Of a stretch of 64,000 nt of DNA, positions 17,958 to 27,700 are shown piece after piece. Origin of the DNA: Alteromonas sp. BMJM2 (GTDB lineage: Bacteria > Pseudomonadota > Gammaproteobacteria > Enterobacterales > Alteromonadaceae); the NCBI RefSeq assembly GCF_027257845.1, contig NZ_JAPVOT010000003.1, forward strand, positions 248,001 through 312,000, in the 5' to 3' direction. The number at the start of each line of letters is the position of its first letter. The stretch's first letter is position 1. The position numbers and the translations under genes are program-made. The notes under the pieces are model-generated. The model saw nothing but the letters and a program-made list of their open reading frames with translations, searched no databases and was not told the DNA's origin.

Positions 17958-18745
17958 CCTCTGCGCCCCTCTTTTACCCTCATCAGATAAAATTTATCTA
18001 ACGCTTCATTCACAGTGAGATTTTCATCGGCACGTAGGTATTTTTTCACTTCTCGAATAACCAAGTTTCTGTTTTGATTGTGCTGCGTTGCAAAGGCTTC
18101 GCAGGGCTTTTCGATGGCATCTAATAGTTTGCGTGCTTCTAGTGAACGATGAAATGCCTCTATGGCTTTATCGAAATTCTCACCGTTCTCGAAGTACAGC
18201 TCGCTTAAGCGGCTTTTTCTAATTTGATAGGTATGGCTTGCATATTCCAGTGCCAGTTTGAAGTTTTCAAAGGTTTCGTTGAATACCTTATAGGGCTTAG
18301 TTGGCGCTTTGCTTACTCTGGTAATGCTGCCGTTTACTTCATAATCGAAGCCATTAAAACGAAGTCGAGATACGGTTTCTTTGCCTAAATTTATGCCTGC
18401 ACGTAAGCTAATTTGAAAGGCTGTGTCCATGTCTTCCAATTCCTCTGGGCTCCACATGGTGTAAACCCTTACCGCCTTTTCGTACTTTTTAGCCAATAGC
18501 TTTTTAAGCACATCGACACGCTCGCCTAACGTACCGGTATTATGCTTTTTCATTAAATCGACGCATTCATTGCATGAGGGTACAGCAATAAATTCGGCTT
18601 CTCTGCTGCCATCGCGCCAGTCGTGTATAAACGAGATAGGCGGAATGTAATCAGGTGTTGAGGCCTCACAGCCACAGTAAAAACACTTATTGAAGTCGAC
18701 TGAATGCACCGCCACCAGTACCTCGTAGTACTTTTTATAATCCAT
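17954..18745 (-). CDS. HNH-like zinc-finger protein of unknown function
   Basis: 263 aa from the ATG at 18745, which has GAGGG about 10 bases upstream. The N-terminal part has CFYCGCEA, then TPDYIPPISFIHD, then PSCNECVDLM: two Cys pairs flanking a DxxPP segment, the layout of an HNH/His-Me-finger nuclease or structural zinc knuckle. The remaining 200 residues are mostly helical and unrecognised. Located beside a toxin-antitoxin pair, so it may be accessory, but no mobile-element ends are visible. Nuclease activity is not demonstrated by sequence alone. Confidence 0.6.
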   Translation of the reverse strand: MDYKKYYEVLVAVHSVDFNKCFYCGCEASTPDYIPPISFIHDWRDGSREAEFIAVPSCNECVDLMKKHNTGTLGERVDVLKKLLAKKYEKAVRVYTMWSPEELEDMDTAFQISLRAGINLGKETVSRLRFNGFDYEVNGSITRVSKAPTKPYKVFNETFENFKLALEYASHTYQIRKSRLSELYFENGENFDKAIEAFHRSLEARKLLDAIEKPCEAFATQHNQNRNLVIREVKKYLRADENLTVNEALDKFYLMRVKEGRRG

Positions 18746-18941
18746 TGCGCCCTCGTTTTGGTGTGTTTGCATTAATTGTTATTTTCAACCGATAGCTAGT
18801 GGTACAGCGTACTCTTTGCATTTTTATCTGCAACCTAGCTAAGCAATAAATAAAGTATATTCCATATATATATTTAATTTGTCTACTCCTGTACTATTGA
18901 TTATATTGTGCTTATTAATGCACTGGATCATGCGTCTAAGC

Positions 18942-18959
18942 TCGCATTTATATATGCGA
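18942..18959. promoter_or_regulatory. Palindrome upstream of sulfur-transport operon
   Basis: TCGCAT-TTATAT-ATGCGA, a perfect 6-bp inverted repeat with an AT spacer, about 80 bases upstream of the first YeeE/YedE gene. Plausible operator for a sulfur-responsive repressor; no repressor gene is adjacent. Confidence 0.4.
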
Positions 18960-19039
18960 AATAATGCATTTAAATGATTTACTCGGTGTGCGACGAAATG
19001 CGCAGACTTATTTTAGATACCGTAAGTAAGGAGAAATAA

Positions 19040-19468
19040 TTGGAAAATTGGACTACAACCCCTTTTGAGCCCTTGAGCGGCTTGGCAGGAGGCATTTTTA
19101 TTGGGCTATCAGTTGTGCTGCTGTTATTCACGCTTGGACGCATTGCCGGCATATCAGGTATTGCTGCAGGCGCTTTAACGCAAAGAGGCTCTGAACAGTA
19201 TTGGCGATTCGCATTTTTAGCTGGAATGATTTTGGCTGCCATATTTTATAGCACTTTTATGGGTGGCTTTGAGGTAGAGACTCAATTGGGCTCTGGCTGG
19301 ATAATAGTAGCAGGGCTGCTGGTAGGCTTTGGTACTCGTCTTGGCTGTGGATGTACGTCTGGCCATGGTGTAGCTGGCCTTTCTCGACTATCACCACGCT
19401 CGATAGTCGCCACACTGACATTTATGGCGGCAGCGGCCGCTACCACAAATATTATTAGACACCTTTAG
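19040..19468 (+). CDS. YeeE/YedE-family sulfur transporter, first half
   Basis: 142-aa membrane protein with about four helices. Starts at TTG with AAGGAG 8 bases upstream. It contains the YeeE/YedE signature [22 protein letters not shown] near residues 98-120; the cysteines are involved in passing thiosulfate or another sulfur species in studied YeeE proteins. In this two-gene version the usual roughly 350-residue transporter is divided between this and the next gene (20-base gap). The neighbouring rhodanese and DsrE genes support a sulfur role. Confidence 0.85.
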   Translation: MENWTTTPFEPLSGLAGGIFIGLSVVLLLFTLGRIAGISGIAAGALTQRGSEQYWRFAFLAGMILAAIFYSTFMGGFEVETQLGSGWIIVAGLLVGFGTRLGCGCTSGHGVAGLSRLSPRSIVATLTFMAAAAATTNIIRHL

Positions 19469-19488
19469 CACAGCGGAGGAAATAGATT

Positions 19489-19908
19489 ATGAAAGTACTT
19501 ATCGCTTCGCTATTTAGCGGCCTACTTTTCGGATTTGGACTTGTTATATCGGGAATGAGTAATCCTGCCAGGGTGCTTAATTTTCTCGATTTTAGCGCGA
19601 ACTGGGATGCTACCTTAGCCTTTGTTATGGGCGGCGCCATCTTAGTAGCGGCACCCGGCATTTATTGGGTACGCAAAAGAAGCAAGCCATTGTTTGCTAA
19701 CAAATTCGACATTCCTACAAGTAAAACTATAGATAGTAAGTTAGTTTTGGGGTCTGCGTGTTTTGGGATTGGCTGGGGAATAAGTGGCTTTTGCCCTGGC
19801 CCTGCCGTTGTTGCTGTTGTATCTCTGCAGTCTGATGTTCTTTTATTTATTGGCGCTATGCTTGTTGGCATGCTGGCGCAGCATTTTTTAACACCGAAAT
19901 CTTCTTGA
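19489..19908 (+). CDS. YeeE/YedE-family sulfur transporter, second half (DUF6691-like)
   Basis: 139 aa, about four membrane helices. GLVISGMSNPARVLNFLDF (residues 18-36) and GISGFCPGPAVVAV (near residue 100, with the conserved Cys) are typical of the second subunit of split YeeE/YedE transporters. Together with the upstream gene it should form the complete inner-membrane channel for a small sulfur compound. Good AGCGGAGG-type ribosome site upstream. Start at 19489 fits the first membrane helix. Confidence 0.85.
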   Translation: MKVLIASLFSGLLFGFGLVISGMSNPARVLNFLDFSANWDATLAFVMGGAILVAAPGIYWVRKRSKPLFANKFDIPTSKTIDSKLVLGSACFGIGWGISGFCPGPAVVAVVSLQSDVLLFIGAMLVGMLAQHFLTPKSS

Positions 19909-19921
19909 TTAAGGAAGAACG

Positions 19922-20350
19922 ATGAAAGAAACAGCGTTAACAATACTCTTATTTTATGCCGGTTTAGTGCTTTTCCCATCGCTATTAAATGCACAGCCAG
20001 CAAGCACTACAAACACAATGACAGTGCACGAAGTACATAACGTATTGAACGACCCAATGTTTAGTGGCGTTTTAATAGACGTTCGCACTGAGGAAGAGTA
20101 TGCAGAAGGACATATAAAGGATTCATTGAACATACCGGTTGGTACTTTTCACGAACACATTGAAAAACTTCGCGCGTTAGAGCGCAACGGTCTTGTTATT
20201 TACTGCCGCACAGGCCGACGTGCAGCAAAGGCAATAGATTTGCTATTAGAGGCAGGAGTTAAAAATATCACTTACATGGAGGGAGACATGAAAAAGTGGA
20301 AAGAAGAACAATTGCCCATTGTGGTACAAAATGAAGCTAAACTTCACTAA
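19922..20350 (+). CDS. Exported rhodanese-domain protein
   Basis: 142 aa with an N-terminal signal peptide (about residues 1-24), so periplasmic. A single rhodanese domain: LIDVRTEEEYAEGHIKDSLNIP, then the active-site loop VIYCRTGRRA with the catalytic Cys near residue 98, and GVKNITYMEGDMKKW. Rhodaneses carry sulfane sulfur as a Cys persulfide. It starts 13 bases after the transporter gene with GGAAG upstream, so it is co-transcribed. It may hand sulfur to or from the YeeE/YedE pair. Confidence 0.88.
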   Translation: MKETALTILLFYAGLVLFPSLLNAQPASTTNTMTVHEVHNVLNDPMFSGVLIDVRTEEEYAEGHIKDSLNIPVGTFHEHIEKLRALERNGLVIYCRTGRRAAKAIDLLLEAGVKNITYMEGDMKKWKEEQLPIVVQNEAKLH

Positions 20351-20403
20351 CTATTTGCCATTAGATAGTCACATTTACTAAAACCAACGCAAAGGTACAC
20401 GCC

Positions 20404-20958
20404 ATGTTAAAAATAAAGAACTTGAGCCTGCTGGCTTGTTGTCTCGTCGCCCTTTTTAGTTTTCATTCTGTGGTTCATGCTCAAATGTCTGAGTTCAGAG
20501 ATGGCACTGTGATTAAAGGCTTTGGAAAAAGCGCCCCCGTGCTCTCTCATGTTTTGCCAGAAAACAGTGCATTTAACATTGCATTTGATGTTGCCAGTAC
20601 TGGCGGTGCAGGCGTGGTAAATCGCAAGTTTGATAGCTTGGCGCGCTTTATTAACATGCATGCTGCGGCGGGTGTTAAAAAGGACAATATCCACCTAGCA
20701 CTTGTTGTTCACGGAAGCGCAATTTTCGATTTATTAAATAATGCGTCTTATCAAGAAAAGTACGACACACAAAACCCTAATGAATCGCTTCTCAAAGCAC
20801 TTTTAGAAAACAATGTGCGCGTAATTTTATGTGGTCAAAGCGCCGCTTCAAAAGCAGTACAAAGCAGCCAACTGGTTGAGGGCGTAGAGATTCAACTATC
20901 AGCCATGACTGCCCATGCTTTACTGCAGCAAAATGGCTATACGGTAAACCCGTTCTAA
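20404..20958 (+). CDS. Exported DsrE-family protein
   Basis: 184 aa with a signal peptide ending around VHAQ (residue 27). DsrE/DsrF-like fold: FNIAFDVAS, IHLALVVHGSAIFDLL, then NNVRVILCGQSA with a conserved-position Cys near residue 143, and the terminal helix-strand MTAHALLQQNGYTV. DsrE-family cysteines bind persulfide sulfur. It follows the rhodanese gene by 53 bases on the same strand, completing a four-gene sulfur cluster. Enzymatic role not known. Confidence 0.8.
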   Translation: MLKIKNLSLLACCLVALFSFHSVVHAQMSEFRDGTVIKGFGKSAPVLSHVLPENSAFNIAFDVASTGGAGVVNRKFDSLARFINMHAAAGVKKDNIHLALVVHGSAIFDLLNNASYQEKYDTQNPNESLLKALLENNVRVILCGQSAASKAVQSSQLVEGVEIQLSAMTAHALLQQNGYTVNPF

Positions 20959-21077
20959 ATTCAGAAAAACTGTAGGGTGCCGGGCTAATTACCTGCATTA
21001 GCATAATGCTGCTTATGCCAAATGATGAAGAAGTAAGTTTATTGTTAGTTGTAATACGTTAAGAGAATTGTATTGTT

Positions 21078-21839
21078 ATGAATTGCGTTAAAACCTTAAT
21101 TGGCATTTCCGTTTTACTACTCACTAATGTAGTGCTTGCTAATACAGCAGATATAGAAAGTACTTTGGATGAAACCAAGTTACCCGGCTACCTTAACAGT
21201 TTTAGTAAGGGCCTGCCTCACAACGAGTGGGGAGTGGTGAATGAAGAGGCATACGAAAAACTACTATCGGCACTAAACGAAGGTAACAGTAACGCTTTTG
21301 AAAATGTCCCTATGGGCGTGAAAAACGGATTTGGACTTCGTAATCCACTTGCTGCATACGCAAGTGTTCGCGAAGGCAACAGCCCAGACACTTTTAGCAT
21401 ACCACCAGCACCTGAGTTTGAAAGCGCATGCACCTACTTGTTGCCGCAAGCATCGCCCAAAGGCGCACCGCTTCACCCTACTTACCCCGCTGCTCATGCA
21501 GTGATGGCTGGCGCCGCTGTCACAATGCTAAAAGCATTTTTCAATGGTGATTTTGTTATTCCCAACCCAGTAATGACAAGTGCTGATGGGAAGCAATTAC
21601 TTCCCTACAAGGGTAAGCCTCTTACTTTAGAGAGCGAACTTAACAAATTAGCCAGTAATGTTGCTTTAGGCCGTAATTTTGCTGGCGTACATTATCGCGC
21701 TGATGGAGATTATGGCTTAGTACTAGGTGAGGAATATGCCATGAGTGTGCTAAGAGAAGTAGCGCGCCAATATAAAGAAGATTTTGGCGGTTTTACCTTT
21801 ACGCGATTTGATGGAACAACCGTGAAAATAAGCCAATGA
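21078..21839 (+). CDS. Shortened vanadium-haloperoxidase-like protein
   Basis: 253 aa with a signal peptide (residues 1-21). Two segments resemble bromoperoxidases: an N-terminal stretch (FSKGLPHNEWGVVNEEAYEKLL; NPLAAYASVREG ... IPPAPEFESA) and a C-terminal one with HPTYPAAHAVMAG (acid-base His region), VIPNPV and LGRNFAGVHYRADGD (Arg and His of the vanadate site). From my memory of the family, the intervening section of about 200 residues, with the first Lys/Arg vanadate-binding motif, is missing. The reading frame is intact, so this is a compact variant or an in-frame deletion product. Activity is doubtful. Confidence 0.7.
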   Translation: MNCVKTLIGISVLLLTNVVLANTADIESTLDETKLPGYLNSFSKGLPHNEWGVVNEEAYEKLLSALNEGNSNAFENVPMGVKNGFGLRNPLAAYASVREGNSPDTFSIPPAPEFESACTYLLPQASPKGAPLHPTYPAAHAVMAGAAVTMLKAFFNGDFVIPNPVMTSADGKQLLPYKGKPLTLESELNKLASNVALGRNFAGVHYRADGDYGLVLGEEYAMSVLREVARQYKEDFGGFTFTRFDGTTVKISQ

Positions 21840-21897
21840 GACAAACCGTAACTAACTGGTCTGATTTTTATATCAAGCTCAATGTGACGAACAACTG

Positions 21898-22386
21898 ATG
21901 AAAGACAAAATACTCTCTATTACATTAATTTGTATTATTGTGCTTAAAATTGCAGATTTAAGTGCAGATGTTGCCGACGATGCCAGCCTCACCCACCTCA
22001 TTCAAGAATCCATCTTAATTTTAATTTCTTCTGCACTTTTCCTATTTCTTATATTTGATATTCGCCAACGATCAAACAACGCAAAAGAATTAAAAGCTGA
22101 ACTTGCCGCTTCGTCAGAAAGAGAGCAAAAAGTAACCGCCGAATTACAGCAATCGAAACAGCACTTTTTAAAAGCGATTCAAGCTCAATTTGATGTATGG
22201 GGCTTAACACCTAGTGAAAAAGAAGTAGCCATGTTTTTGTTGCGGGGGTTAACGCTTTTAGAAATTGCAGAAATACGTAGCACTTCAGAGAAGACTATAC
22301 GCCACCATGCCTCTGCAATTTATCGCAAAGCAGATTGCAAAGGAAGGCATGAGTTAGCAGCCCTCTTCTTCGAAAACTTAATTTAA
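21898..22386 (+). CDS. Membrane-anchored LuxR-type HTH regulator
   Basis: 162 aa. The first 60 residues contain two hydrophobic helices (ILSITLICIIVLKIADL and ILILISSALFLFLIFDI), then a coiled linker, then a C-terminal LuxR/FixJ-type HTH (residues about 97-158: WGLTPSEKEVAMFLLRGLTLLEIAEI ... SEKTIRHHASAIYRKADC). There is no receiver domain. It would bind DNA from the inner membrane. Located 58 bases after the haloperoxidase-like gene and upstream of the efflux operon; target unknown. The architecture is also found in other marine bacteria, from general knowledge. Confidence 0.75.
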   Translation: MKDKILSITLICIIVLKIADLSADVADDASLTHLIQESILILISSALFLFLIFDIRQRSNNAKELKAELAASSEREQKVTAELQQSKQHFLKAIQAQFDVWGLTPSEKEVAMFLLRGLTLLEIAEIRSTSEKTIRHHASAIYRKADCKGRHELAALFFENLI

Positions 22387-22538
22387 ATCATAAGATTACA
22401 TTGTTTATAGGCGGTTTGACCTAGGCCATTAGGTGCTATGCCCGATATCTTTTTCACCTTGTTTGCCGTACTGTCATTGAAGTCTGTGAACATGAATGCA
22501 CCCGAAATATAGTACGTGTATTTCTAAAACGAGAACTT

Positions 22539-23720
22539 ATGACTCACTACTCATCACTCTTTATTTTTTTCGTTCTACTATTAGCTAGTGGCAATGGTAT
22601 TGCGAAAACCTTACCTGATATATACAACGGAGCCCGCCATCGCCTTACCCAGCTTTATCAGAACAATCCCGACCACATAGGGCATAAAGTAAAAGCGGTG
22701 AATCAGTGGCTTCAAGGCCCTGCGTCGTTGCAGCTTGTTGCGCTGCCAAGTAATACCAGCAATGGCGAAGATGAGTACGAAATTGGCGTATTTTTGCCAT
22801 TCAGATCGCCCCAGGGGCGCGCGCTAGATAAGCAGCAGAGTGAAATAGCACAGCGCTTTGCTGAAGCACGAGAACAGCGGTTTTCATTGTTAGCAAGCGG
22901 CTTGTTTAGAGAAGCGCTATGGCGGCGAGTTATGGCACAAACTGAGTTTGAAGGGCTAAAGAAAAAACAAAAGTGGATTAATTCGCTAGACGTTACCCTA
23001 CAACAGCAGGCTCAAAGCGGTGAACTTAACCGCGCAACCTTGTTACGCTGGGAACAAGAAAAACTGTCTCACCAGCTCACCTTATCACAAGCAAAAATTA
23101 CACTGAGTAATGCACAGCACTACTATCAGCAAATAACGGGAACTCAGGAGCTTCCCAGCACGCTTCAAGAAACCTTAATACCTAATATTGACCAAGCTAT
23201 TCAAACGCACCCTGAACTCAATCTGCTTTCTCTCAGTCAGCAGCAGCTCGACATAAATTACAACCTTGCCGATCAGTCGTTAGCACCATGGACACTAGGC
23301 ATTATTGCCCGCCAGCTGAAAGGGCCCGCAGGCAACAATAACTTGCTTGGTGTGAGTGTGAATATTCCGCTTACTGGAAGCGATACTACATCAGCCAACG
23401 ATTACGCGTTATGGCGCGACGCTAGCAATGCACTAAGCGAAGCACTTGCCACAACGTATGCTCGCATAAAGCAACAGGCTAGCGAGGTGACTGCCAATTA
23501 CCAATACACTCAAGAAGCCGAGAAAGTAATGGCAAAACAGGTGGCGTTAGGTGAAGAAATTTCGGCCTTATATTCACAGCAAACTAGTAGCTTGCCAAAA
23601 GTAGTGTGGCTAGAACAGTTACTTGCACAACAAGATACTATTTTGGCGCTTGAAAAAATGAAAGTACGCCGTGCACAAGCGGCATCTAAACTTAACCAGA
23701 TTGCAGGGGTAGCACTGTGA
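22539..23720 (+). CDS. TolC-like outer-membrane component of metal efflux system (CzcC-like)
   Basis: 393 aa, with a signal peptide (residues 1-22) and long amphipathic helices rich in Gln, Ala and Leu typical of outer-membrane efflux proteins (QRFAEAREQRFSLLASGLF; LTLSQAKITLSNAQHYYQQ). Slightly short for the family (usually about 420-450). It forms the outer-membrane channel of a tripartite RND pump. Its stop overlaps the start of the adaptor gene by 4 bases (GTGA), establishing an operon with the adaptor and pump. Confidence 0.85.
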   Translation: MTHYSSLFIFFVLLLASGNGIAKTLPDIYNGARHRLTQLYQNNPDHIGHKVKAVNQWLQGPASLQLVALPSNTSNGEDEYEIGVFLPFRSPQGRALDKQQSEIAQRFAEAREQRFSLLASGLFREALWRRVMAQTEFEGLKKKQKWINSLDVTLQQQAQSGELNRATLLRWEQEKLSHQLTLSQAKITLSNAQHYYQQITGTQELPSTLQETLIPNIDQAIQTHPELNLLSLSQQQLDINYNLADQSLAPWTLGIIARQLKGPAGNNNLLGVSVNIPLTGSDTTSANDYALWRDASNALSEALATTYARIKQQASEVTANYQYTQEAEKVMAKQVALGEEISALYSQQTSSLPKVVWLEQLLAQQDTILALEKMKVRRAQAASKLNQIAGVAL

Positions 23721-24766
23721 ATTACACTATTTTTCGTTATGTATTGGCTTTATTTACATTGGTGTTAACTGGTTATGCACATGCAAACAATTCGGTACCG
23801 CTTAACAGCCTAGGTAAGTTGTCGCTTTCTTATTCTTCTATCAATGCGCTAAGCACAATGGAAAAGCCAGTTTCCACGGGCATGGTTAAAGTACTGCCAG
23901 GTTCACCGCTTCGCATAGTAGCGCCCATGAACCCACAAAAAATAGATTATTTAGTGGCCCACGGCGAAAGCGTAACCCAGAACCAACGCATTGCCATATT
24001 GAGCGGCAGTGAAGTTCACCACTTTCGTGAGAACTTAGCAGCTAAAACTGCACTGTTAGAGATAGCTACATCGCGTTTTAATAAAAACCGCGAGCTTGTA
24101 TCGGTCAATGCGATACCTCAAGACAAGTGGCTTAATATTGCTCAGCAATACTATGACGCGCAACTTGCGTGGGGGCACCTTAACCATTTTGCTGAAATGT
24201 TTGAACCCCAAGAAGACGACGACATGGGCTATCTATTGGCGCCATCAAAAGGCGTATTTATGCTTCCTGAGCAAGCATCTGCTGATACAGAAACCCAGGC
24301 TACAGAATCCCAGTTAGGTGCCGTTGTAAGTCCTAACGATATTCGCCTTAGTACACTGGTTAACGCGCTAGACAGCGACTTTGTTGAAGCTATTAACACA
24401 GACTCATGCAGTGTTAACATTGAAAGGGTAGAAGAAATTAACCATCGCTTTTTTGTGCGCGTATGGTCAGCGCCAATACCAGAAGGCTGTGCCCTGCAGC
24501 TTGGCGCGCACGTTAATACGCGAGTACAGCTTTCAGTCTCTGCACTTACCGTGTCAGCTGACAGTGTATTTTATTTACATGGTCAAGCATCTGTATTTGT
24601 ACGCCGTGCTAGTGCCCTTGAAGCGGTGCCCATCACGCTTATCGGAAACGCTGATAACGACAATGCCGTTTTCACTGCAGAGGGTTTAACAAAAAACGAC
24701 GAAGTTCTCACGTCTTCAATTAGCGCTGTACAAGGTATTTTACTGGGCCTTGGGGGTATTGAATGA
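23717..24766 (+). CDS. Periplasmic adaptor of metal RND efflux system (CzcB-like)
   Basis: 349 aa from a GTG overlapping the previous stop. Signal peptide at residues 1-23. It has the lipoyl-like hinge (LRIVAPMNPQKIDYLVAHGESVTQNQRIAILSG) split by a short helical hairpin (residues 95-150), then a beta-barrel domain (VNTRVQLSV) and membrane-proximal domain ending in LTKNDEVLTSS. This matches HlyD/CzcB-type membrane fusion proteins. It links the inner-membrane pump to the outer-membrane channel. It lacks the His-rich N-terminus of some CzcB proteins, so the metal cannot be inferred from it. Confidence 0.82.
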   Translation: MNYTIFRYVLALFTLVLTGYAHANNSVPLNSLGKLSLSYSSINALSTMEKPVSTGMVKVLPGSPLRIVAPMNPQKIDYLVAHGESVTQNQRIAILSGSEVHHFRENLAAKTALLEIATSRFNKNRELVSVNAIPQDKWLNIAQQYYDAQLAWGHLNHFAEMFEPQEDDDMGYLLAPSKGVFMLPEQASADTETQATESQLGAVVSPNDIRLSTLVNALDSDFVEAINTDSCSVNIERVEEINHRFFVRVWSAPIPEGCALQLGAHVNTRVQLSVSALTVSADSVFYLHGQASVFVRRASALEAVPITLIGNADNDNAVFTAEGLTKNDEVLTSSISAVQGILLGLGGIE

Positions 24767-27700
24767 TAGGCCGTATTATTCAGTTTTCCCTTGTCCAGCG
24801 ACTCTTTATATTATGTGTTTTTTTAGCGCTGGTGCTTTTTGGCTATCGTGCTTGGCTAACACTACCGGTAGATGCCTTTCCCGATATATCGCCTACCCAA
24901 GTAAAGGTGATCATGAAAGCCGATGGCATGACCGCAGAAGAAATGGAAGCGCAAATTACTCAACCTATTGAAGTTGAATTATTGGGTATACCCCATCAAA
25001 CCATTTTGCGCTCAACAACAAAGTACGCGATTACGTCTATTACCCTGGACTTTGAAGAAGGCACCGATATTTATTGGGCTCGCCAACAAGTGAGCGCTCG
25101 GCTAGCCGCGGTTAATTCAATTTTGCCTAGTATTGTAGAAGGCGGCCTAGCACCAATGAGCACGCCGCTATCCGAAATGTTCATGTTTACCATTGAAAAC
25201 CCATCGTTATCGCTGCAAGAGCGAAAATCGATACTTGATTGGGAAATTAGGCCAGCACTTCGCACTGTAGCGGGTGTGGCAGACGTAAATGTATTAGGTG
25301 GTTACACCAGAACATTTCAGTTTACCCCCAACATTGCCAAATTAAATGCGTTTGAATTTGATATTGATCAGCTATCTAGTGCTCTGCAGCAAGCTAATAT
25401 CAATGGCAGTGTAGGACGAATAAAGGCAGGCGTAGATTCGCTGGTAATACGCACAGAAGGGCGCGCTACCTCTATCGACACGCTGGGTAGTATTATTGTA
25501 GGCAACTATCAGAATGAGCCTATTGCCCTTAAGCAGCTGGGTGTCATTTCACTTGGCAGTTTAACCCGCTACGGTGGTGTTACCCGTGATGGAGAAGAAA
25601 CCACACAGGCCCTTATTGTTGCCTTAAAAGACAGCAATACCGCTGAGGTTGTCAGCGACGTAATGACCAAGTTAGGCGCCATTGAACAAACTTTACCCGC
25701 GGGCACCACTCTGGATGTTTTTTACAATCGCAAAACGCTCATTGATACTGCGGTAGGTACCATTACTAGCGCGCTTGGGCAGGCGGTTATTATTGTTGTA
25801 TTAGTGCTTGGGCTGTTTTTAGGTAACGTACGCGCTTCATTTGTTGTGGCCCTAGTTATACCCGTGGTGGTGCTACTTACGTTTTTAGCCATGAAAGTAA
25901 CAGGCTTAACCGCAAACTTAATGAGCTTAGGCGGGCTGGTTATTGCAATTGGCATGCTGGTGGATGGCGCCGTGGTAGTTGTCGAAAACACCGTATCTCA
26001 ACTTGGTAAGGCACAACATTTACCACGCTTACATCTTATTTATAGAGCAACACGGGCAGTTGCGGTTCCGGTAATAGCAGGCACAGCCATCGTCATTGTT
26101 GTATTTGTGCCTTTGCTCACTCTTACCGGGTTAGAAGGAAAACTCTTCTCACCCGTAGCTATGACCATCGTGTACGCCATGCTGGCATCAGTAATAACTG
26201 CGTTAACGCTTATTCCTGTTGTTGCGTCTTTTGTGCTTACCAACAAAGACGGCGCTACGCCGGGCTACTTAATTAAACTTCAAACACTTTATCGTCACTC
26301 TCTGGGCATACTGTTAACCCACAGTAAATTGCTGGTAGGCGCTGTGCTATGCCTTTTGCTATTAAGCGGCATATTGTTCAACTATTTAGGTAAAACCTTT
26401 ATGCCTGTAATGGATGAAGGCGACATTATTGTGCAATTAGAAAAATCGCCCACCATCTCATTGGCCTCGTCGCTAGCATTAGATAAACAGGTAGAACTTG
26501 CCTTACTGGCTGAATTTCCGGAAATACAGCATATAGTTGCAAGAACTGGGTCTGATGAGCTTGGGTTAGATCCAATGGGGCTTAATGAAACCGATATATT
26601 TTTGCAGTTGTCGCCGTCAGATACATGGCGTTTTGACAACAAGAGCGCACTGGAAGCAGCTATTCGCGAGGCTCTTGCACACTTTCCCGGTATGAATATT
26701 GGATTTACCCAGCCTATACAAATGCGCGTGTCAGAAATGCTTACCGGCACAACCGGTACTCTAGCCATTAAAATTTTCGGTAACGACTTTACGCAGTTAT
26801 CGACCATAGCCAACGACATTGCCGACGTAGTTCGCGACCAAGATGGCGCCGTAGACGTAAACGCCACGCTAATTGAAGGCGGTGACTTTCTCAGCGTAGT
26901 TCCCAAACCGGGTGTTGCATTAACCTATGGCATGAGTACGTCTTCGTTGTCGCAATATGTAAAGATGCAAATATCGGGGCTTCATGTAGGAGACGTTATA
27001 CAAGGGCGCGTAAGGACACCTATTTATTTTGGCGACCTTGAACATGGAGAAGCATTGCTCACGTCGCCAGCGCAATTAAACGACCTGATGATACTAATGC
27101 CAAATAATGAAATGTTGCCTTTATCTGCCCTTGCCGATATTCAGCGCACCCAAGGCCCAGCCATTATAGAACGTGAAAAAGCACTTCGTTTCTCAGTGGT
27201 TACATCGAATGTTGAAGGCCGCGACTTGGTCGGTTTTGTCGATTCAGTGCGCAACGCTATTGATAGCGACATCAATCTGCCTGCAGGCTATTCAGTAGAA
27301 TATGGTGGTGAATTTGAAAATCAAATACGGGCCAGCAATAATCTGATGACCGTTATTCCCATCGTTATAGTCATCATTATTCTTATTCTATTTACCATAT
27401 TCGGAAGGTGGTCGTTAGCGTTACTTATTCTGGCAAACGTACCCTTTGCTTTGATGGGTGGTGTATTTGGGTTATTTGTTACCGGTGAGTATCTGTCGGT
27501 GCCCGCCTCGGTTGGATTTATTGCGCTGTTAGGTGTAGCCGTACTAAACGGCGTGGTGATGATTTCATATTATGAAGATCTTAAAGGTAAAGCTATGTCG
27601 CTTTACGAATTAGTAAAAAACGGAGCGGTAGCGAGATTACGGCCTATATTGATGACAGCAACAACAGCGATGTTTGGCCTACTTCCCCTTGCATTTGCTA

